Source: JAVBSX01 sp031549565
GTDB lineage: Bacteria > Planctomycetota > Planctomycetia > Pirellulales > Thermoguttaceae
Direction: 5' to 3'
Length of the DNA: 21,905 nt
Assembly (NCBI GenBank): GCA_031549565.1
Contig: JAVBPO010000149.1
Location: 1 to 21,905, forward strand
The notes beneath the pieces were generated by a model. That model ran no database searches, was not told the DNA's origin, and was given only the letters and a program-made list of their open reading frames with translations. The translations under genes and the position numbers were made by a program. Numbering within the stretch: the stretch's first letter is position 1; each line of letters opens with the position of its first letter. Below, piece after piece: positions 1-7,693 of this stretch.

Positions 1-128
1 TTGAAACGTATCGTCGGGAGGTGAAGGCTTGGCAGGACGCTCGAAATGCTTCGGGCAAGGGCGTTGACTGGCAGTTCACCACCGACGACGCTCGAATCAA
101 ACTCAAAAGACTTTATCCGCAATTTTAG
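1..128 (+). CDS. IS630-family transposase, C-terminal end (partial)
   Basis: The frame opening at base 3 encodes 41 residues and stops at TAG 126-128; the 5' part lies outside the window. The tail reads WQFTTDDARIKLKRLYP, which matches the conserved C-terminal ending of IS630-type DDE transposases (W-x-FTT-x-DAR-x-KL-x-x-LYP). The catalytic DDE residues would lie upstream and cannot be checked. The end of the insertion sequence should lie between about 129 and 166, because the next gene (minus strand) stops at 167, but no terminal inverted repeat or TA duplication can be fixed without the left end. Family is fairly sure; intactness is unknown. Confidence 0.78.
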   Translation, partial: ETYRREVKAWQDARNASGKGVDWQFTTDDARIKLKRLYPQF

Positions 129-166
129 AACTGGTCGGGTACTAGGGCCCGGCTCGTGGGGCGGCG

Positions 167-2281
167 TTATCGCCGGACGATGATTCGGGATTCCGACGTC
201 AGAATGTCGAACAATTCCGCGATATCCCGGTTGTCCATCGAGTAGCCGATCACGGGAGCGTTGTCGGTTCCGATGCAGGACGGGTTATTCGTTCCGTGAA
301 TCCCTATTTCGCGGTCCAAACCGATCCAATGGGAACCGAGCGGATTGCGAGGATCGTCCGAATCGATGACCGAACCGTCTTCAAGCAGATATCGCGGCCG
401 TTGATATTTTTCGTCCATCTCAATCTGGTAAACGGCTTCCGGCAGTTGCTCCTGTTGCCCGACTCCGATTCGAAAACGACAAGCGAACAAGCCGTTGGCC
501 GTGATCACCAGCTCCTTGCGAGCCAGGAAAATCGTTGCGTCAAACGGTCCTTTGGGAATTTTTACGTTTTCCCTTCCCGGCGTCAACTGGTTCGGATTCT
601 CCAGCCGGTTGATTTTCAGAATCAACTCCGGGGAAATTCCGTTTTCCGCCGCCAAGGTTTGAAGCGTGTCGGTCGACTGAATCGTCCGTCCCCACTCGTA
701 AGGATCGAAGGAAAGCGACGAGAAAAACGCGGCCCAACCGCATTTGTCGGCAATCGGTAACACCAGTTCCCGCTCGGCGAAATTCAGGTCGGACAAATAC
801 AGTTCCGTAATCAACTGGTGTCCGTCCCGGTATTCGGCGTTTTCGTCGTTCAGGATGCTTTTGATTTTTGTGATTTTCCGCGAAACGTCCGGTCGAACGG
901 AGTTTTGCGAAATCGGATTCCGTTCGACCGGCGTGGAAGGAGCAGGCGTCGCGGTTGTCGAAGGCGGTACGATCGGCTCCAGTTGTCCGGTTGGTCCGAC
1001 GACGACTTCGTTGGGGATCACGCGGGGATCGATCGACTGCGTCGGCGGCAACGCGTCTTGCGGCGTCGTTTGGCGCCGTGTCGAGCGGGCGATTCCCGGA
1101 GCGGACGGCGGCGCCGGCTCACTCGTCGCCGGGGCATTCATCGCGATTTCGGCGCCGGGTGCAGCGGTCAAATCAAACAACGCCGCTTCGTCGGGTACGG
1201 AAATCGGATCAAGTTCGTTCGAAACGCCGAAATCCCCGGAAGGGGCTGGGGGAGAAATGGTCGTCGGTGCGGCTTGATTCGCGGGAACCAAACCGCTAAC
1301 CAGGGCCATTTTCGGCTCCTCTTCGACGGGCGGAAGCGGTCGAACTCCTCCCTCGGACGGGGGCGCGAGGTCGGGCGTGAGCGAAGCATTGACCGGAGCC
1401 CTTTGATTGTAGGAAATCGTCGAGTCGAGCGGCTCGATCTTTTTTGCGTTCGGGTCGGCAATGCCCAACGGCGTTTGCAGCATCGCCGTGGACAGATCGA
1501 CTGTTGAAAACGCAGCCGAATCGTCGAGTGTTTCCGGGGCCTTGGCCGTGGGAATCGCGGAATCGAACGGTTCAAAAGCCAAGGATTCCTGTGGTTTCGT
1601 TTCTGCCGGAGTCGTTTGAGGGGGGGGGGAAGTGCTTTCAGTGGTATTCAAAGCGAAAGCGTCGTCCGAAAGCATCTCTGGTGGGTTCAATGCGGAACGG
1701 TCCAACAACGTCGTTTCAAACGGTTCGGCTTGCGGCGGATCGATCGGCTGTGGATCGAAAAGCGGCGCGTCGTCGAAAGCGGGCAACGCATTCGCTGGCG
1801 TCGGACTCGGACTGGTTTTCGGTTCGTCGAGCGTGGGAATGTCGAGCAGGGGCACGTCAAAGTTCGGGGCGTTCAACCCCGCCGGCGGTACGGCGGAATC
1901 TCCCCCTCCGTTCCAAGCGGGCGCATCGTCGAACTCGGGGGCGTCGTCGAGTTTCGAATCCGATTGCGGTTGATTCGCGTACGGCGGGGCGGGCGAGGTT
2001 GATTTCGGAGCTCCTCCTAAAAGCGAAGGAACGGAGCCGGACTTACCGGTCGAGTTCGTCGCGGAAGAAACACCGGGAACCCCGGCTAAGGAGCCGAACA
2101 ACGCGGACTTTCCGTCTTTTCCGGCGTCTTCGTCGATATAAATGCCCTCTTGGGCCAGTTCGTTACGGAAATCCTCCGAAATCCCGTCGTTCACCGGCTT
2201 TTTGGGAAAAACCAGAGTATACGCCCCGAACAGGGCGAGCGCGACGATGAGAATTCCGAATGTTTGTTTGATCGAGTTCAC
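167..2281 (-). CDS. Membrane-anchored LysM / L,D-transpeptidase (YkuD)-like protein, catalytic Cys absent
   Basis: A 704-residue protein with four parts: a short N-terminus and one membrane segment (about residues 7-25); a low-complexity linker rich in Pro, Ala, Asp and Ser to about 455, with recurring short DDAP/FDDAP motifs; a LysM domain (about 535-578, ending VKIPKGPF); and a YkuD-like domain (about 582-704). YkuD enzymes cross-link peptidoglycan through a cysteine in S-H-G-C-x-R. Here IHGTNNPSCIG (from about 661) and M-x-NRD (682-686) keep the fold signature. However, the S-H-G-C stretch is replaced by P-V-I-G, so the Cys position holds Gly679. One Cys (669) sits earlier, where the family often has Ser. 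It is probably a periplasmic peptidoglycan-binding protein with a non-canonical or dead catalytic site. The start is GTG at 2279-2281, chosen for its Shine-Dalgarno. The domain call is solid; activity is doubtful. Confidence 0.85.
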   Translation of the reverse strand: MNSIKQTFGILIVALALFGAYTLVFPKKPVNDGISEDFRNELAQEGIYIDEDAGKDGKSALFGSLAGVPGVSSATNSTGKSGSVPSLLGGAPKSTSPAPPYANQPQSDSKLDDAPEFDDAPAWNGGGDSAVPPAGLNAPNFDVPLLDIPTLDEPKTSPSPTPANALPAFDDAPLFDPQPIDPPQAEPFETTLLDRSALNPPEMLSDDAFALNTTESTSPPPQTTPAETKPQESLAFEPFDSAIPTAKAPETLDDSAAFSTVDLSTAMLQTPLGIADPNAKKIEPLDSTISYNQRAPVNASLTPDLAPPSEGGVRPLPPVEEEPKMALVSGLVPANQAAPTTISPPAPSGDFGVSNELDPISVPDEAALFDLTAAPGAEIAMNAPATSEPAPPSAPGIARSTRRQTTPQDALPPTQSIDPRVIPNEVVVGPTGQLEPIVPPSTTATPAPSTPVERNPISQNSVRPDVSRKITKIKSILNDENAEYRDGHQLITELYLSDLNFAERELVLPIADKCGWAAFFSSLSFDPYEWGRTIQSTDTLQTLAAENGISPELILKINRLENPNQLTPGRENVKIPKGPFDATIFLARKELVITANGLFACRFRIGVGQQEQLPEAVYQIEMDEKYQRPRYLLEDGSVIDSDDPRNPLGSHWIGLDREIGIHGTNNPSCIGTDNAPVIGYSMDNRDIAELFDILTSESRIIVRR

Positions 2282-2287
2282 GACTGT

Positions 2288-2294
2288 CCTCCTT
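2288..2294 (-). promoter_or_regulatory. Strong Shine-Dalgarno for the YkuD-like gene
   Basis: The minus strand reads AAGGAGG followed by 6 nt and then GTG (2281-2279). This near-perfect ribosome binding site decides for the GTG start, which also places the membrane anchor right at the N-terminus. Confidence 0.75.
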
Positions 2295-2426
2295 GACAGA
2301 CCTAAATTGGGACGCGAATTTCAAGCGAAGGAGAGAGATCCTTTCAGGACGTCAACACCTTCAAGGGCGGCATGATACATGATTTTGCCGAGTGAATCCA
2401 GAGCAAAATCGAAAAAAATCAGCTTC

Positions 2427-2654
2427 TTACTTATTCTTAATCGGCCATTTCTTGATATTGCCGTTTTTGTCGCCGGTGTAGATGAACTTTCTGTCGGGGG
2501 AAATTACGACGGCAGTCATTGCGGCGGTCGAGTTGTCGTTTTGCGTTTGAAGGATTTTCGACCGATTGATGTCCCAAAGCGTCAGTTTCGCGATTCGACC
2601 GGACGTGCAGACGGCGATACGCTTGTCCACTCGGATGCGGTTCGGCGACTCCAA
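2427..2654 (-). pseudogene. WD40-repeat protein remnant
   Basis: A 75-residue open stretch ending at TAA (2429-2427). It carries one and a half WD40-like blades: KLTLWDI near residue 30 and VISPDRKFIYTGDKNG followed by KKWPI at the end, matching the typical x-SPDG-x-x-(I/L)-x-TG-x-x-DG-x-I-x-x-W pattern of beta-propeller blades. The best available start is a TTG at 2652-2654 with no Shine-Dalgarno, and an in-frame stop lies about 30 nt upstream. WD40 propellers need around seven blades, so this is most likely the surviving 3' end of a decayed gene. A real short protein cannot be excluded. Confidence 0.5.
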
Positions 2655-2864
2655 TAAACGGGCTGTGAGGAAATTTTACCTGCCCAATTTACCAAATCTT
2701 ATCGTATTCATGAAGGCCAATTTCTTAACTTTGTACTATACCTTAAACGGTTAGAAATTGTACATTTTCAAAAGACTGAAATTTGAGGGGCATCAAGGTT
2801 TTTAGTTCGGCTTTGTGCGAGGGAAAGGAATCGTTAATACCAAGTGGATCCTCCCCTTCGATCG

Positions 2865-3746
2865 TCAAACGAAGTTTGGCACCACGCGTTTGGGGACGAT
2901 TTTGGCGTCGTAGGCGCGTTGGAGGAGTTCTTTGACCGCACGGCGTCCGACATCGCCGAAATCGAGCGTCCAATCGTTGACGTACATACCGACGAACGTG
3001 TCCGCCTCGCTCCGTTTCAGATCGCGACCGTATTGCAGGGCGTAATCGAGCGCTTCGTCGCGGTTTTCCAAGCCGTATTTGATACTCTTATGCAGGAGTC
3101 GAACCACGTCGGAAATCACCGGTCCGGTCAAATCGCGGCGAATCGCGTTCGCTCCGAGCGGCAACGGCAAACCGGTCTCCTCCATCCACCAGACGCCCAG
3201 ATCGACGAGCAGTTCGAGGTTTTCCCGCAGATACGTCAACTGTCCTTCGTGAATCACGACCCCGGCGTCGACCGGCTGTTCTTCGAATGTGCCGTTGTGA
3301 ACGTGTTCGAATACGGAATCGAAAGGAACATTGACCAGCTTGACGTTCGACTTGCCGAGTTTTTCGAGCCAAAGTTTCAAAACAAGCGTCGCGGTCGTCA
3401 GTTCGCCCGGTATCACGATCGTTTCCAGATCGGCGGGGAATTTTTTGCCGCGACTTTCACGAATTTTCGGACTGGAAACGACAATCGGGCCGTACTTATC
3501 CCCCATGCTCGCGCCGCAGTTGCACAAAGCGTACACGTCGTTCAGGTACGCATACGCGTGAACGCTCACGGCGGTCAACTCCAATTCGCCGTGAAACGCA
3601 CGGTGGTTGAGCGATTCAATGTCGCAAAGCTCATGCCGGAATTCATACGGTCCCGTATCGAGCTTTCCGTTGGACAGGGCGTGAAACATGAATGCGTCGT
3701 CGGAATCCGGGCTGTGTCCGACACGAATGAGAGTTTTCTCGGGCAT
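2865..3746 (-). CDS. mqnD: 1,4-dihydroxy-6-naphthoate synthase (MqnD), futalosine menaquinone pathway
   Basis: A 293-residue protein of the MqnA/MqnD periplasmic-binding-protein-like family. In the futalosine route MqnD converts cyclic dehypoxanthinyl-futalosine into 1,4-dihydroxy-6-naphthoate. The N-terminus reads VGHSPDSDDAFMFHAL, corresponding to the family motif SPxxxDxFxxxAL. A central GVVIHEGQLTY contains the family's catalytic histidine (His166 from the chosen start); this His motif favours MqnD over MqnA. Length fits. The start is ATG 3746-3744. An open extension upstream to a TTG at 3818 would begin inside a candidate -35 box and adds a basic stretch unlike the family, so it was dropped. 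No clear Shine-Dalgarno is present. No other mqn genes are adjacent, so the pathway must be dispersed. A paralogous binding protein of the same fold remains possible. Confidence 0.8.
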   Translation of the reverse strand: MPEKTLIRVGHSPDSDDAFMFHALSNGKLDTGPYEFRHELCDIESLNHRAFHGELELTAVSVHAYAYLNDVYALCNCGASMGDKYGPIVVSSPKIRESRGKKFPADLETIVIPGELTTATLVLKLWLEKLGKSNVKLVNVPFDSVFEHVHNGTFEEQPVDAGVVIHEGQLTYLRENLELLVDLGVWWMEETGLPLPLGANAIRRDLTGPVISDVVRLLHKSIKYGLENRDEALDYALQYGRDLKRSEADTFVGMYVNDWTLDFGDVGRRAVKELLQRAYDAKIVPKRVVPNFV

Positions 3747-3789
3747 GGTTGAGTTGGTTGGAGGAGTGTTCTGTCTAATACGTTTGAGA

Positions 3790-3818
3790 AATTTAAAAAA
3801 TAATATTCTCAAAATCAA
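3790..3818 (-). promoter_or_regulatory. Candidate sigma70-type promoter of mqnD
   Basis: On the minus strand TTGATT (3818-3813) and TAAATT (3795-3790) are separated by 17 nt. Each matches 4 of 6 consensus bases. Transcription would begin near 3783, giving a leader of about 37 nt before ATG 3746. Confidence 0.35.
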
Positions 3819-3934
3819 TGTTCAGTCGATTCGAATCCGGCTTGAGGGTTAATCATCACTGCTCCAGTGAAGAATTGGTATGGTGTTTTCGTAATAGATT
3901 TGCACGAAAACCGCCCAAGTTGAAACGGTCACCT

Positions 3935-4030
3935 TTCGAATCAGAGCCGCGCACGAAGTAAGCGGTGCTCGAGTCGACCTTTTGCATGGTATATACCACA
4001 CGCTTACTCCGTGCGCGGCTCTGATTCGAA
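3935..4030. repeat. Inverted repeat with 30-nt arms between dhaL and mqnD
   Basis: The arms at 3935-3964 and 4001-4030 are complementary at 29 of 30 positions, with a shared GC-rich core CAGAGCCGCGCACG. The 36-nt spacer contains a second perfect palindrome, TGGTATATACCA (3987-3998). It starts 10 nt past the dhaL stop. No T-run follows on the minus strand, so a standard intrinsic terminator is unlikely. It could be a dispersed intergenic palindrome, a transcript-stabilising stem, or a degenerate mobile element. Confidence 0.75.
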
Positions 4031-4040
4031 GGACGACCTC

Positions 4041-4670
4041 TTACTCCTTAAACCGATCCGCGAATGCCCGGAAAACGATCGCCATGCTGACGGCTCCGGC
4101 GTCGAGGTGTCCTTTGGTGCGTTCGCCGAGGTTTTTGGCGCGACCGAATTTGGCGATGTAGTCGACAGTCGATTCCGCACCGAACTGGGCGGCTTCCGCA
4201 GCGGCTTCGAATACGTCGGCGAGGGTCGCGTTGTTGTCGATCATCGACTGCATCCGGTTCACGGCGGGAATCAGCGCGTCCATGAGCGTCTTGTCGCCGA
4301 CTTTCGCTTTGCTCGACTTTTCGACACAGGCCAATCCGGCGGAAAACATCCGGATCACGCCGTCGGTGTCCATTTCCTCGGACGTAACCGCTTCGCTCAT
4401 CCCTTCGTAGAACGAGCCGGTCAACGAACTGGTCGAACCGCAGTCTTGACTCTCCGCGGCGAAACCGACGTTGTAAAGGACATCTTTGAAGGAGCCGTCC
4501 CCTTTGGCGGCTTCTGCCGCAGCCCTCATGGCTTTGACGATGGAAGTGCCGTGGTCTCCGTCTCCGGTCGCGGCATCCAGGCGATTGAGTTCTTCCTGTC
4601 GTTTTTCCAGTTCGCCGACCGCTTCGGCGAGAATGACGCCGACCAGCTCTTTCGTCAAAGTTTTCAACAT
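4041..4670 (-). CDS. dhaL: Dihydroxyacetone kinase, DhaL (ADP/ATP-binding) subunit, orphan
   Basis: A 209-residue protein. The DhaL fold binds nucleotide and Mg ions through a GDGDHG motif (here residues 36-41, with Asp32 just before). Further family motifs are KVGDKTLMDAL in the middle and a C-terminal K-x-LGERTKGHLDAGA (about 174-190). DhaL transfers phosphate to dihydroxyacetone held covalently by DhaK, either from ATP (fused or kinase type) or via DhaM (PTS type). No DhaK or DhaM lies in this window, so partner and phosphate donor are unknown. The start is ATG 4670-4668; no Shine-Dalgarno is evident. A candidate promoter lies about 88 nt upstream. Family is secure; the substrate is inferred. 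Confidence 0.88.
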   Translation of the reverse strand: MLKTLTKELVGVILAEAVGELEKRQEELNRLDAATGDGDHGTSIVKAMRAAAEAAKGDGSFKDVLYNVGFAAESQDCGSTSSLTGSFYEGMSEAVTSEEMDTDGVIRMFSAGLACVEKSSKAKVGDKTLMDALIPAVNRMQSMIDNNATLADVFEAAAEAAQFGAESTVDYIAKFGRAKNLGERTKGHLDAGAVSMAIVFRAFADRFKE

Positions 4671-4757
4671 GATGTGTACTAACGTGATTGATAGGCCGCT
4701 TTAAGTGGAGAGCTCCGACGAGTTTTCGGAAACATGCCCCCACCCGCTCACCCTTCC

Positions 4758-4786
4758 ATTTTGCATGATACTCGTCCGATTGTCAA
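4758..4786 (-). promoter_or_regulatory. Candidate sigma70-type promoter of dhaL
   Basis: The minus strand has a perfect TTGACA (4786-4781), a 17-nt spacer, and CAAAAT (4763-4758, 4 of 6 matches). Transcription would start near 4751, leaving a leader of about 80 nt before ATG 4670. Confidence 0.5.
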
Positions 4787-4863
4787 GGCGGCGATTCTAT
4801 CCGGCGGGAGCTTGGGTGCGATAAAACTTTGTGAGCAGATTCCATTTTTCCTGCTTGATTGTT

Positions 4864-4920
4864 GACAGGATCAGCAAGATTGACAGGATTTGGTTATTTT
4901 TGATCCTGTTCATCACGATT
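4864..4920. repeat. 9-nt-period inverted repeat (GACAGGATT family)
   Basis: Three 9-nt units run at 4864-4872, 4873-4881 and 4882-4890 (GACAGGATC, AGCAAGATT, GACAGGATT). They are followed after a short T-rich spacer by an inverted degenerate copy at 4902-4920 containing GATCCTGTTCATC. The same unit recurs at 5097-5123 (inverted) and 18676-18702. Confidence 0.65.
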
Positions 4921-5060
4921 ACGAATCGGGTTAAAATTTCTTCGGCTTTCGATCTTCTCGTTTGATTTCGGCATCACTTGGCCCAAAATGAAATCGAAGT
5001 CCAGCGTCTTTCGCCTTCAATATTCTTCAATTAGGCATTGCGTTTTGCGGGGGCTACAGG

Positions 5061-5110
5061 AAAAAAAGATGAACAGGATTAGCGTATGATCATTGCATCC
5101 TGTTCATCTT
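5061..5110 (-). terminator. Intrinsic terminator downstream of the flagellin gene (repeat-derived)
   Basis: On the minus strand a perfect 14-bp stem (AAGATGAACAGGAT at 5110-5097 with its complement at 5079-5066) encloses a 17-nt loop, and the second arm runs straight into a T-tract (A5061-A5067 on the plus strand). It lies about 85 nt beyond the flagellin stop codon. The stem is AT-rich and is one of the 9-nt-period repeats, which appears to have been recruited as a terminator. Confidence 0.6.
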
Positions 5111-5194
5111 GTAAATCTTGTCCAAGAAAATGGGCGCGGAAACCGCTTGCCGCGATCCGTACGTCCGCAACTGAGATTGACTGCGTCTGGGAGC

Positions 5195-7351
5195 TTACCC
5201 TTGCATCAAGAGGTTCAAGATCATTTTGGGGTAATCCTGGGCAATTTTCAGAACATTCAGGCCGGACTGCAAGAGAAGCTGGTACTTCGCGAGGTTTGAC
5301 GACTCTTCGGCAAAATCGGCGTCGGAAATGATCGACTCCAAATCTTGCATGTGATAGATCGAGTCGGTCAAAAGGGCGTTGTCGATGTCAATGTCTTTCT
5401 GTTTGATTCCGTTGACGACCCGGGCAAAGGAAAACGAACGGATCATCTCATCGATAAACTTGTCCGCCGCTTCCGGATTCGTGTGTAAGTCCGCGACTCC
5501 GCCTAACTTCAAGTCGTCAATCGAGCGGGGCTGCGGTTTTTTCGATTCTCCCGACTCCTCCTCGGTTTCAAAATCAACGTCCGGTTGCGTGTTGTCCGTC
5601 AAAACCAACGTCTCTTCCGAGGAACGCGGTTGCGTCAACGAGATGTTTTCAGACGTTCCGTAATCTTTCAAAACATCGCCGTCAAGCGTTACGGATCGCT
5701 TTTCGGTTTCCTCTTCCGCTTTCGTCGAACTGAGCGCGGCGGCCGCACTTTGTTTCAGGAGCGTTTCCTCGACTTTTTCGTTGGCTTGTTTCGCCTCCTC
5801 TTTGGATTCCTTTTTGTCGTTCCTCTCGTTCGTTTTTTGGCCGGTCTTTTCCTCGGCGCGTTTTCTCAGAGTCTGGAAAAACGACTTTTGTTGCTCGGCA
5901 AACGTCTGTTGCGGATCCGCTGCGGAATTTTCGGCCAAGCCCGTCCACGGAGCAAGCGAATTTTGGCTTTGGCCGGGGAAAAGCGGATTCGTCTTGGCAA
6001 CGTTTTCTTTGGGACCGTGATTCGACAGAAGCGTCTGGATTCCCTCGCGGGCAAGGTCCCGAGCCGACTTTTCGTCGGGCTGCTCTGGAGTTAAATCGGC
6101 ATGAGAAGAGCTTTTACGACCGAGCCAATACATTTCGTCGGCTCGCTGTTTCATCGCTTCGAGCTTTTCCGCTTTTTCCTTTTCCTTCGCTTCTTTCTCG
6201 GCTTTTTGGGCGGCTTTTTGAGCTTCTTCGGCCTGCTTTTTGGCGAGCTCCTCCACTTCGCGAAGAGCCGCGTCCTCCAAGTCTTTCTCCGCCTGGTCGA
6301 CGTCGGCCAGTTTTTGCGCAATTTCTTCAGCGGTCGTGGGAAGAGCCGGTATTTTCGCTTGAGAATTGGGAACGGTCTCCCCGGCGTCGCTTTCTTGGGA
6401 AACGACCTCTTTTTGCATCGTTTCGGCGTAAATCGATTCGAGGTTTTCCGAAACGAGCGTTTTGAGTTCCTCTTCCGACCGGCCGAAAAGCATGTTTTCG
6501 CCGTTCGGATTCGTCAAAAGATCCCCTTCCGACTTTCCGGCGCCGGTGAGACGTTTGAGCGATTTGTCGTATAGCGATTGCGTAATCTGTTGTCGCACCT
6601 GGTCGTCGTCGGCTCCCAAACGGTCCCGAACCCAGGAATCGACCATCGCGTAGAGCGTTTCCTGCATATCGGCAGTCGTTTGAAGATTCGCGGTTACGGC
6701 GTTCGGCGTAACAAGTTGGTCCGGCAGCCCATCTCCCTCGACTCCCAGCTTCTTTTTAATCTCTGTAACGGTTTTGAGAGATTTAGCGATTCCGTCGGAC
6801 AGTTCGCCGAGGTTTTTTTGGCCCGGCTTGGCGGCGTTGACCAATTTTCCGCTGGAATCGACCATCGGGGTACCGAGAACCTCTTTCCGTTGTTCGGCGG
6901 TCATGGTCCCGTTAAGCAGCCCTTCGATACCCGAAAGAACTTTATCCCCTTGAAACGACGTCATTTTCGTGATGCGTCGAATCGAGTCGATCGCGGCGTC
7001 GAGCTCCATCTGATATGCCTTGATTTCGTCGTCGGAAAGAGCCCCGGTGTTCGCGGAAGCGACGATGATGCTCTTCGCCTGATTCAACAGATTACTGATT
7101 TGCTTCAGACCGGAATCGACGACCGAGAGCTTGCTGCTCAGTAGCTGGTTCGATTTCAGTTTGCCTTTGGCCGCGGAAATATCGCTTCGAAGAAGTTCGC
7201 AGGCGATCAAGCCGCTCGGATCGTCTTTGGCGGAGTTGATCCGTTTGCCGGTCGAGAGTCGCTCCAAGGTTTGCATCAGTCCGTTCGAGCTCTTCTGGAT
7301 GCCGCGCATAGCGCTCATCTCCATCGGATTGTGCATAACGGAAAGAACCAT
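5195..7351 (-). CDS. Flagellin with large coiled-coil central insert
   Basis: A 718-residue filament protein. The N-terminal D0/D1 region (about 1-150) contains LERLSTGKRINSAKDDPSGL, and the C-terminal D1/D0 region (about 640-718) contains ISDADFAEESSNLAKYQLLL and ends in LNLLMQG. Both are hallmark flagellin termini that pack in the filament core. The variable middle is about 490 residues. It includes a highly charged Lys/Glu/Ala coiled coil (about 350-410) and further Glu/Lys/Ser-rich disordered stretches, unlike the compact beta domains of many flagellins. The hook-junction protein FlgL is less likely because the RLSTGKRINSAKDD block is flagellin-like. Start ATG 7351-7349; no clear Shine-Dalgarno. 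It is a single gene without flagellar neighbours, with a terminator at 5061-5110. Export presumably uses the flagellar type III pathway, since no signal peptide is visible. Confidence 0.87.
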   Translation of the reverse strand: MVLSVMHNPMEMSAMRGIQKSSNGLMQTLERLSTGKRINSAKDDPSGLIACELLRSDISAAKGKLKSNQLLSSKLSVVDSGLKQISNLLNQAKSIIVASANTGALSDDEIKAYQMELDAAIDSIRRITKMTSFQGDKVLSGIEGLLNGTMTAEQRKEVLGTPMVDSSGKLVNAAKPGQKNLGELSDGIAKSLKTVTEIKKKLGVEGDGLPDQLVTPNAVTANLQTTADMQETLYAMVDSWVRDRLGADDDQVRQQITQSLYDKSLKRLTGAGKSEGDLLTNPNGENMLFGRSEEELKTLVSENLESIYAETMQKEVVSQESDAGETVPNSQAKIPALPTTAEEIAQKLADVDQAEKDLEDAALREVEELAKKQAEEAQKAAQKAEKEAKEKEKAEKLEAMKQRADEMYWLGRKSSSHADLTPEQPDEKSARDLAREGIQTLLSNHGPKENVAKTNPLFPGQSQNSLAPWTGLAENSAADPQQTFAEQQKSFFQTLRKRAEEKTGQKTNERNDKKESKEEAKQANEKVEETLLKQSAAAALSSTKAEEETEKRSVTLDGDVLKDYGTSENISLTQPRSSEETLVLTDNTQPDVDFETEEESGESKKPQPRSIDDLKLGGVADLHTNPEAADKFIDEMIRSFSFARVVNGIKQKDIDIDNALLTDSIYHMQDLESIISDADFAEESSNLAKYQLLLQSGLNVLKIAQDYPKMILNLLMQG

Positions 7352-7693
7352 GAGAAACTTGACCGAATCGGCATTGTCCGACCATCTTTGGGCCGAAGCG
7401 AGTGAGGGAAAAAATATTCAACCATCGAGATTATCGCTTATTTTTTCCCGGAAAACGGTGTGATTAACACGATTAGGAGAAAAAAGAAAACATTGCGAAA
7501 ACCGTAATCGCCCTAAACGGCATATTCGTAATAACTTGTCTGGTTGGGAACGACCTTTCTATTGGTCGCCACGGCAAGGCGAGAATATTTGACACAATCT
7601 CTTGTAAAATGGAGGAAACAGTGATACTCTTTGGTGTTGATGTTTCACCTGACAAACACGGGGCAGACCCCATGGCTAACTCCCAATTAATCT
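7352..7693. other. 342-nt divergent intergenic region (flagellin / PfkB kinase)
   Basis: It must contain promoters for both genes. On the minus strand a GCGATAA at roughly 110 nt upstream of the flagellin ATG resembles the -10 of flagellar sigma28 promoters (GCCGATAA). No matching -35 element sits at the right distance, so it is not called. Small open frames here lack recognisable similarity. Confidence 0.4.

Larger units (their letters stand above)
4671..5194. other. 524-nt intergenic region with 9-nt-period repeats
   Basis: No convincing gene was found. It holds the dhaL promoter near its left end, a 9-nt-period repeat block at 4864-4920, and a repeat-derived hairpin at 5061-5110. The rest (about 4790-4860, 4925-5060 and 5124-5194) shows nothing recognisable. 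Confidence 0.6.

Noticed and set aside
129..166. Right terminal inverted repeat of the IS630-type element
   Set aside because: The left end is outside the window, so no inverted repeat or TA target duplication can be matched.
2844..3752. 302-codon open frame on the plus strand
   Set aside because: It is the mirror of mqnD; its translation shows no recognisable motifs.
7440..7460. Sigma28-like -10 (GCGATAA) upstream of flagellin
   Set aside because: No TAAA-type -35 at the required spacing; too weak to annotate as a promoter.
7473..7673. 66-codon minus-strand frame between flagellin and the kinase
   Set aside because: No similarity, no Shine-Dalgarno, and compositional drift typical of intergenic DNA.
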